A stretch of 64,000 bases of DNA, from contig DAIDAO010000052.1 of the NCBI GenBank assembly GCA_027310575.1, forward strand, positions 1 through 64,000. Direction: 5' to 3'. The position numbers and the translations under genes are program-made. The stretch comes from a bacterium. GTDB taxonomy: Archaea; Thermoproteota; Nitrososphaeria; Nitrososphaerales; Gagatemarchaeaceae. Below, piece after piece: positions 58,065-64,000 of the stretch. How positions within the stretch are numbered: the first letter of the stretch is position 1; each line of letters begins with the position of its first letter. The notes under the pieces were generated by a model. The model was not told the origin of the DNA, did no database searches, and saw only the letters and a program-made list of their open reading frames with translations.

Positions 58065-61000
58065 TTAGTGCCCGGACTTGGACAGCCGTCCAAAAACGTA
58101 CGGGAGCACCCCGCCGGACTGGACGTATTGCATCTCGGTCTCGTTGTCCACCCTGACAAGCGTCTTGAACCGCTTTTCTCCGGACGCGCCGCGCGCGACG
58201 ACGTCGACCCAGGCCTTCGGGGACCGCATCGAGCCTATCCCCACTATGTCCATGGTCTCTTCGCCCGTGAGCCCGAGCTGCTTGACCCCCTCCCCCTGCT
58301 TGAACTGGAGGGGGATGACCCCCATGGCGACGAGGTTGCTCCTGTGTATCCTTTCGAAGCTCTCGGCGATCACTGCCCTGACCCCGAGGAGCCTGGGAGC
58401 CTTTGCTGCCCAGTCCCGCGAGCTCCCCGCCCCGTACTGCTTCCCGCCGAGGACTACGAGGGGGGTGCCCTCCGCCGCGTACTTCACGGCCGCGTCGTAT
58501 ATGCTCATGACAGCGCCGTCGGGGAAGTGCGACGTGTAGCCGCCTTCTTTCCCCTTCGCCAGGGCGTTCCTGATCCTGATGTTGCTGAACCCGCCCCGGA
58601 CCATCACCTCGTGGTTCCCGCGCCTGCTCCCGTACGTCGACATGTGGAGGAGGTCGACCCCCCGCTCCTTCAGGTAGACGCCTGCCGGGCTGTCGACGGG
58701 TATGGTCCCGGCCGGGGAGATGTGGTCGGTTGTGACCTTGTCCTCGAAGACCGCAAGGACCCTGGCCCCTCTGATGTCTGCCATCGCCGACGAGGAGAAG
58801 GACTTGTCGAACCACGGGGGGTCCCTGATGTAAGTCGACGCGCCGTCCCAGTGGTACACCTCGTCGCTGAAGGAGGTGAGCTTCTCCCACCGCTCGTCCC
58901 CTTTCATTGCGTCGGCGTACCGCCTCCCATAGAGGTCGGAGTTGAGGGATGACTGCACCGTGCGCTTGACCTCCTCTAACGACGGCCATAGGTCCTTCAG
59001 GTAGACCTGCTTCCCGTCACTCCCCTTCCCGAGCGGGGTCGAGGCGAAGTCGAAGTCGATCCTCCCCGCGAGGGCGTAGGCTACGACGAGCATCGGAGAC
59101 ATGAGGAACGACCCCTTGGCGAGCGGGTGAATCCTCCCGTCGAAGTTCCTGTTCCCCGAGAGGACCGCGACCGCATAGAGGTCCTTCTCCTTGATCGCCT
59201 TCTCGATGTCGGGGGCGAGGGGCCCGCTGTTTCCGATGCAGTTGTGAACTGCCACTCCGCCCGCAATGAAGGCGTGGACGCCATCAACCGTCAGGTCGTA
59301 GACCTGCCTTCGACCCGCTGCACGTCTGTTGATGACTCTGAGCGACAGCGAAGGGAGTGTCATCGATTCCTTTTCCACACAGTAGTGCTTCGCGTTGGTC
59401 GCGACTTCCTCGTCTTCGAGGGGTGCGAACCAGTCTCTCACACCCATCTCCTTGAACAGCTCTACGGGGGACTGGAACCCAGCGCTTTCACGGTGGAGTG
59501 GCCGGAATTTCCTCCGTCCCCCTGATGGGAGTCTTGTGAACCTGTCGTGACCTTCAAGCAACGCGTAGTGGGGCGACACGACAGGAGGCAAGGAGACCTC
59601 GCTTTCATGACCAATCAGCGACACCTTGACGAGTTGCCTGACGCTAGAAAACGATAGCAGTGGTTGGTCCTGATGAAGCTTCACAATCTCAGCTGCCATC
59701 CAACTGCGCTGCTTGTCTATTCCTTGCACTAGGCGCCAATATACGGAGGCAGCGCTGGCGCGCAGGGCTTTGTCGATACAGTACCTGAAGCCGACTTGTT
59801 CAACAAACGAGAGGCCATCAGCCAGCTCAAGCCTCACCTCGATCCGAGGGATGCCATCCACCGCAGGCGCGTATGATGATTCGCTTCGCCGGGTCGGGTA
59901 GTCATAGATGCGCGCGCCCTCGACCCTAACACCGCACCGCTTCAGAAGGCCGACTATCTCAGTCATCATCAGCCTTGTCTGCTGCAAGTGGGCGGGAATC
60001 GTGCTTTGGCTGAACCCAGGGGGAACGAGGGTCGACTCTGTCTCGCGCTCGCCCCAGCGATGTAGTGTGGGGGCGCGGCCGTCTGCTCCAAAGAGGCCGC
60101 CTAGGAACTCGCGCACCACTGACATCGGGCAGTCAGGCTGGAGAACAAACCTGGGAATGGTGGGCGGCTGCCCAATGCGCCGGCCTACCTGAACGCCCGA
60201 CAGCGAAACGATTGCCCTGGTCAGCGACGAGGGGAGGACGATGACCCACTTCCTCTCGTCGTAGCGGTTCGCGGCGGGGCGAAGCCCCGTGACGAGTTCG
60301 ATATCATCCAGCACTGCCGCACGATCCATTGCCTGCCCGACGTGTATTCGCCCCTGTCCGAGTTCGCTGATCGAGCCATCGTTGAGAAGATGGCCGAGCA
60401 ATCGTGAGAATGCCAATGCTCGAGCGCGCGAAGTCGGAGAATCCATGGCAAAGGTCATGTCGCCCGCACGCAGCGCGTAGCCCACCTCGTCGCTGCGAGG
60501 GCTGTCAAGCGGCCCTTCTAGGGCCACGACCACCCGATCCTTGTCCAATTCGAGCTCGTCCGCCCGGACCCACCGGCCCTCCGAGCAGAAGATCTTGTGG
60601 TCAGGAGTGCAAACCAGCGTCCTTCCGTCCTGAAGGACGAGTTCAATACAATCACGCATTCCATTGTTCATGAGCTTGCTTTGCCGGGAGACCTTCAGTC
60701 TTCGGCTCGCCGTGGGGCCGAACACGAGGTCACCGCCATCCGGCTGCAATTCTTCTATGCGACGGGTAGTGCCGTCGGCCATCAGGACAGGAGTTCCCTC
60801 AGCGATGCAGGTCGTGCATCCGTAGCCGACGAGGACGAACCCCAGCTTGGCGAGGTAGGGGAGGAGCCCTGAATTCTGAAGGTAGTCTGTGACCACGGTC
60901 GACCCAGGGGCGAGGCTGGGCTTGACCCAGGGCTTCACCGACAGTCCTGCCTCGACCGCCCTCTTCGCGATGAGGCCCGCCCCGACCATCACAGTGGGGT

Positions 61001-62312
61001 TGGATGTGTTGGTGCAGCTCGTTATCGCAGCTATGACAACGGAACCGTCTGAGAGGCCGGCGCCTGCAGGCCCCCTTTCGAGCAGAAGCTGACTCTGGGC
61101 TCCCGCCGAGGACAGGGGCGAGGTCTGCGTCCTCCTCCGGTCGAGGAGTGCCCGCGCGAACGACGGGACGGTGACGAGGGTGTGCCTCTCCTCAGGGTTT
61201 CTGGGGCCGGCGATCGAAGGTTCGATCAGGTCGAGCTTGATCTCTATCACTTCGGAGTACTTCGGCTCTATGTCAGAGATGAAGAAACCGAACCGCCTGG
61301 TGTACTTCGACACCATGTCGATCTGCGCCTTGGGCCTCGCCGTGCCTACAAGGTAGGCGAGGGTGGCGTCGTCGACCGGGAAGTAACCGGCGGTGGCGCC
61401 GTATTCGGGGGACATGTTGCCGATCGTCGCCCTGTCGGGGACGGAGAGCTGGCCGTATCCTTCTCCGAAGTATTCGACGAACTGCCCGACTACGTTCTTC
61501 TCCCTCAGCTTCTCGGTCACGGTCAGCACGAGGTCTGTCGGCGTGACCCCCTCCCTGAGGGTCCCGGTGAACTTCACGCCGAAGACCTTCGGGACCGGCA
61601 TGTGATACGGCTCCCCGAGCATCACCGCCTCCGCTTCGATCCCCCCGACCCCCCAGCCGAGTACGCCGAGGCCGTTCACCATCGTCGTGTGCGAGTCCGT
61701 CCCCACCAGCGTGTCAGGGAAGACCTCGCCGTCCCTGGCCGAGACCACCTGCGACAGGTATTCGAGATTGAACTGGTGGCAGATCCCCTTCCCTGGCGGG
61801 AAGACGCGCATGTTCTTGAAAGACGACTGCGCCCACTTCAGAAGAGAATAGCGCTCGGAGTTCCTTTCGTACTCCTTCTCCAGGTTTATGGAGAAGGCCA
61901 TGTCGTTCCCCCAGGCGTCCACCTGGATGGAATGATCGATCACGAGGTCGACGGGGACCCTGGAGTTGATCGAGCCGACGTCCAGCCCAGCCGCCTTCGC
62001 GGCGTCGCGCATAGCTGCGAGGTCGACGACGAGCGGGACGCCTGTGTAGTCCTGAAGGAGCACCCTCTGCGGCATGAAAGGGGTCTCAGAGTCGATGCTC
62101 TTCGGCCACTGCGCGAGAGCGTGCGCGGCTTCGAGCGCGCCATGGACCCGGCCGGAGTGGCGCGCTGCGTTCTCCAGAAGAATACGGATGGAGTACGGGA
62201 GTCTCTCGATGTCGTATCCGAGGTCCCGCAGCTTCAAGATGTCGTACGCTGTTGCCTTCCCCGATGGCAGGACAACCTTCTCCCTTATCCGGTCAAGGCT
62301 CTCGAGAGGCAT
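58065..62312 (-). CDS. acnA: Aconitate hydratase (AcnA type) interrupted by an intein
   Basis: The 1,415-residue precursor yields an aconitase of 892 residues after removal of residues 502-1024. The extein matches AcnA/IRP1-type aconitase, which isomerises citrate and isocitrate in the TCA cycle: DLVIDHSIQVDAWG, GTDSHTTMVNGLGVLGWGVG, ITSCTNTSNP and the C-terminal FGAGSSRDWAAKAP-like QYGAGSSRDWAAKAP. The 4Fe-4S ligands by alignment with IRP1 (C437, C503, C506) are Cys433, Cys499 and Cys1025; the last two form the CxxC pair of GYGCTT-C-IGNSG and are separated by the intein. ATG 62312 starts the family's usual N-terminus. Confidence 0.93.
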   Translation of the reverse strand: MPLESLDRIREKVVLPSGKATAYDILKLRDLGYDIERLPYSIRILLENAARHSGRVHGALEAAHALAQWPKSIDSETPFMPQRVLLQDYTGVPLVVDLAAMRDAAKAAGLDVGSINSRVPVDLVIDHSIQVDAWGNDMAFSINLEKEYERNSERYSLLKWAQSSFKNMRVFPPGKGICHQFNLEYLSQVVSARDGEVFPDTLVGTDSHTTMVNGLGVLGWGVGGIEAEAVMLGEPYHMPVPKVFGVKFTGTLREGVTPTDLVLTVTEKLREKNVVGQFVEYFGEGYGQLSVPDRATIGNMSPEYGATAGYFPVDDATLAYLVGTARPKAQIDMVSKYTRRFGFFISDIEPKYSEVIEIKLDLIEPSIAGPRNPEERHTLVTVPSFARALLDRRRTQTSPLSSAGAQSQLLLERGPAGAGLSDGSVVIAAITSCTNTSNPTVMVGAGLIAKRAVEAGLSVKPWVKPSLAPGSTVVTDYLQNSGLLPYLAKLGFVLVGYGCTTCIAEGTPVLMADGTTRRIEELQPDGGDLVFGPTASRRLKVSRQSKLMNNGMRDCIELVLQDGRTLVCTPDHKIFCSEGRWVRADELELDKDRVVVALEGPLDSPRSDEVGYALRAGDMTFAMDSPTSRARALAFSRLLGHLLNDGSISELGQGRIHVGQAMDRAAVLDDIELVTGLRPAANRYDERKWVIVLPSSLTRAIVSLSGVQVGRRIGQPPTIPRFVLQPDCPMSVVREFLGGLFGADGRAPTLHRWGERETESTLVPPGFSQSTIPAHLQQTRLMMTEIVGLLKRCGVRVEGARIYDYPTRRSESSYAPAVDGIPRIEVRLELADGLSFVEQVGFRYCIDKALRASAASVYWRLVQGIDKQRSWMAAEIVKLHQDQPLLSFSSVRQLVKVSLIGHESEVSLPPVVSPHYALLEGHDRFTRLPSGGRRKFRPLHRESAGFQSPVELFKEMGVRDWFAPLEDEEVATNAKHYCVEKESMTLPSLSLRVINRRAAGRRQVYDLTVDGVHAFIAGGVAVHNCIGNSGPLAPDIEKAIKEKDLYAVAVLSGNRNFDGRIHPLAKGSFLMSPMLVVAYALAGRIDFDFASTPLGKGSDGKQVYLKDLWPSLEEVKRTVQSSLNSDLYGRRYADAMKGDERWEKLTSFSDEVYHWDGASTYIRDPPWFDKSFSSSAMADIRGARVLAVFEDKVTTDHISPAGTIPVDSPAGVYLKERGVDLLHMSTYGSRRGNHEVMVRGGFSNIRIRNALAKGKEGGYTSHFPDGAVMSIYDAAVKYAAEGTPLVVLGGKQYGAGSSRDWAAKAPRLLGVRAVIAESFERIHRSNLVAMGVIPLQFKQGEGVKQLGLTGEETMDIVGIGSMRSPKAWVDVVARGASGEKRFKTLVRVDNETEMQYVQSGGVLPYVFGRLSKSGH
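59241..60809 (-). other. Intein with LAGLIDADG endonuclease inside aconitase
   Basis: Residues 502-1024 (523) are inserted after GYGCTT and before CIGNSGPL. Splicing blocks are visible: Cys1 in CIAEGTPVLMADG, TPDH (block B, T569-H572), and the C-terminal block VYDLTVDGVHAFIAGG with final VAVHN and +1 Cys. Two LAGLIDADG motifs carry acidic residues: LLGHLLNDGS (638-647) and FLGGLFGADG (736-745), so the homing endonuclease may still be active. Sampled lines of intein DNA are poorer in GC (53% and 48% in the lines at 59341 and 59641) than a flanking extein line (68% at 58261), fitting later arrival. The -3 extein residue is Cys499. Confidence 0.95.
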
Positions 62313-62459
62313 TCCGACCGTCCTGGAGCGCGCCGATTTTGCCGCTATTTGAATGAGTCCCCTACACGTGCCATCTTGGGTCGATGTGCAGTGCCACGGA
62401 CGGAAAGGAAGATGGCCAGGCAGCTGGTCGCAGCCTCGCGGCTGCGGTAGCCCGGGCGT

Positions 62460-63914
62460 CTAGTCAGGCTCGGAGCCGAAGCGTGGTGGCCTCGCAACGT
62501 TCGCTGCCACCCTGGAACCCCTCAGCAGGGACGGGATGATCGCCGCGGTGTTGATTGCAGCGAGGACCAGGAACACCTTGTCGATGGCGCCTGAGAAGAC
62601 GGTCGCGTCTGTGTTCAACGCCGTCTGGCTCCCCTCCGACGAGATGATGTGGGTTATCAGACTGTAGGGCAGGTAGAAGGTGAGGACCAGTATGACGATG
62701 TTGAAGCTGAGGACGAAACCGATATTGAAGAATGTCGACCGGACCCCCGACGCCACCCCCCTGCGGTGGGCGGGGACCGACCCCATCACTGAGCTCATGT
62801 TAGGCGACACGAAGAGGCCCATCCCTGCCCCGCCGAGGAGAAGGTAGGCCACCAGCCTCTCGTAGGGGGTGTCCGGCGTCAGCGTCGACATCACGAGAAG
62901 AGTAGCACTGACCACCGCCAGCCCGGCCGTGGCGAACAGGCGCGTCCCGTACCTGTCGGAGAGCCGCCCGCTGAGCGGCCCCACCAAGAGGAGGGTGATG
63001 TCGAACGGGACTATGGCGATCCCGGCCTGGAGGGGGCTCAGTCCTTTCACCAGCTGGAGGTAGAGGCTGATCAGGAGGATGAAGGCCCCCCACGCCATAG
63101 CGTTGATGAGCTGAGCAAGGACCGCCCCCGTATATTCGCGGATGCGGAGGAGGCTGAGGTCGAGCAGCGGGTCGCGGCGCCGCCTCTCGACGCGGACGAA
63201 ACCGACGAGGCTCGCCGACGAGAGGATGACGAAGACGGCGATTACGCCTGACTGCTCCATGCCGTATGCTGCAAAGGTCAGCGATAGGAGGAGAAACGTG
63301 ATGAACGACGAGAAGGTGACGAAGCCCGGCCAGTCCATGGAGGCGGTCTTCTCCGGCTGGCTCTGCTCATGGAGCCTGGCGCGGGCCCAGAGCGTCCCGA
63401 ACACCCCCACCGGGATGTTGACGTAGAAGAGGTAGCGCCAGTCGAAGAATGCGAGGATGAGCCCGCTCAGAGTCAGCCCGAACATCGAGCCCGCCCTGAA
63501 GGCTACCGAGTTGATGCCCAGCGCGTTCCCGAGCTCACCGTGGGGGAAGGCGTCAGTGATTATCGCTGCGCTGTTGGAGAAGAGCGCGGCTGACCCGAGC
63601 CCCTGGAATATCCTCGCGGCTATGAAGAAGTCAGGGGACGGCGACAGCGACGTCAGGAGCGAGCCTGCGGTGAATATTCCGAAGCCTATGTTGTAGATCT
63701 TCACCCTGCCGTACATGTCGCTGACCCGGCCGAGGAAGAGGAGGGCGACCGTGCTCCCGATGATGTAGGCCTGGGTGAACCAGATGGCCTGTTCCGCGTC
63801 TGCGCTCAGAGATGCGGCCACGGTGGGGAGCCCGATGACCACGACCCTGCTGTCTATCCCAGACATGAGGACGCCGACAGTGGTGACCGTGAGGACCGTC
63901 CACTTGTACTGCAA
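62460..63914 (-). CDS. MFS transporter, drug:H+ antiporter-2 (EmrB/QacA) type
   Basis: About 484 residues with 14 predicted helices and family motifs: SGIDSRVVVIGLPTVAASL (helix 1), LLFLGRVSDMYGRVKIYN (motif A), ARIFQGLGSAALF (motif C region) and GPLSGRLSDRYGTRLF. It probably exports a toxic or metabolic compound with protons. TTG 63914 starts at the usual family N-terminus (LQYKWTVL) and has a TATA-like CCTTAACATGG (about 63957-63966) upstream; the frame is open to TTG 63992, where it meets an in-frame stop. Confidence 0.85.
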   Translation of the reverse strand: MQYKWTVLTVTTVGVLMSGIDSRVVVIGLPTVAASLSADAEQAIWFTQAYIIGSTVALLFLGRVSDMYGRVKIYNIGFGIFTAGSLLTSLSPSPDFFIAARIFQGLGSAALFSNSAAIITDAFPHGELGNALGINSVAFRAGSMFGLTLSGLILAFFDWRYLFYVNIPVGVFGTLWARARLHEQSQPEKTASMDWPGFVTFSSFITFLLLSLTFAAYGMEQSGVIAVFVILSSASLVGFVRVERRRRDPLLDLSLLRIREYTGAVLAQLINAMAWGAFILLISLYLQLVKGLSPLQAGIAIVPFDITLLLVGPLSGRLSDRYGTRLFATAGLAVVSATLLVMSTLTPDTPYERLVAYLLLGGAGMGLFVSPNMSSVMGSVPAHRRGVASGVRSTFFNIGFVLSFNIVILVLTFYLPYSLITHIISSEGSQTALNTDATVFSGAIDKVFLVLAAINTAAIIPSLLRGSRVAANVARPPRFGSEPD

Positions 63915-64000
63915 TTCGCTCTGACGCTCTTGGAAGTAGGACCCGCGCCGACGTTGCCATGTTAAGGCTTGCCTCAGGCGGACAAGATTCAATTACGGGA

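Noticed and set aside
61182-62450. A 422-codon open frame opposite the aconitase gene
   Set aside because: Composition and lack of motifs mark it as the antisense shadow of aconitase.
1-64000. CRISPR arrays, insertion sequences and rRNA/tRNA genes
   Set aside because: No regularly spaced repeats, transposase motifs or RNA-gene signatures were seen on either strand.

Overview
The window is archaeal, high-GC and densely coded. It has archaeal information-processing genes (TATA-binding protein, archaeal NusA, eL30, S7, S12, EF-1A, RpoH/RpoB/RpoA) and TATA boxes about 25-30 bases before start codons. RNA polymerase subunit A is one unsplit 1,260-residue chain and B is also unsplit. An unsplit A subunit, the EF-1A P-loop GHVDNGKST and the GC-rich TTG-start-rich style suggest a member of the Thaumarchaeota/Nitrososphaerota side of the TACK archaea; the exact lineage is inference. 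No rRNA, tRNA, CRISPR array or insertion sequence was recognised.

Layout. 1-6.8 kb: a cut-off gene, a membrane-anchored blue copper protein, an FAD-linked oxidase, DUF99 and PPC proteins, a DapB-like dehydrogenase, a PD-(D/E)XK nuclease-like protein, a winged-helix regulator and membrane proteins. 6.8-13.5 kb: a complete peptide-type ABC importer (dppB-C-D-F plus a binding protein whose two lobes appear in swapped order). 13.5-17.2 kb: surface/membrane proteins and a signal peptidase. 17.2-23.9 kb: tbp, pyrE, a LarA-like protein, a degenerate M50 protein, an N-acetyltransferase overlapping DNA ligase, and an archaellin/prepilin peptidase. 23.9-30 kb: a surface-glycan cluster (P-loop kinase, inositol-phosphatase family, WecB epimerase, two glycosyltransferases, flippase). 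30-43 kb: small metabolic, membrane and zinc-ribbon genes, an ABC exporter, EF-1A, and an AlkZ-like DNA glycosylase. 43.2-47.6 kb: a purine operon (CBS-less IMP dehydrogenase, GMP synthase, adenosine deaminase-like) followed by an alpha/beta hydrolase lacking its catalytic residues. 47.6-56.9 kb: rpoH-rpoB-rpoA-eL30-nusA-S12-S7 on the minus strand. 57-64 kb: branched-chain aminotransferase, aconitase, and an MFS transporter.

The most striking item is aconitase (58065..62312). It carries a 523-residue LAGLIDADG intein inserted exactly before the third cysteine that binds the 4Fe-4S cluster, with another cluster cysteine at extein position -3, the arrangement known from redox-trapped inteins. 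Other points are the apparently circularly permuted binding protein, single TATA boxes that seem to serve two divergent genes at once, several enzymes with lost active-site residues, six very short genes and some structured intergenic hairpins.
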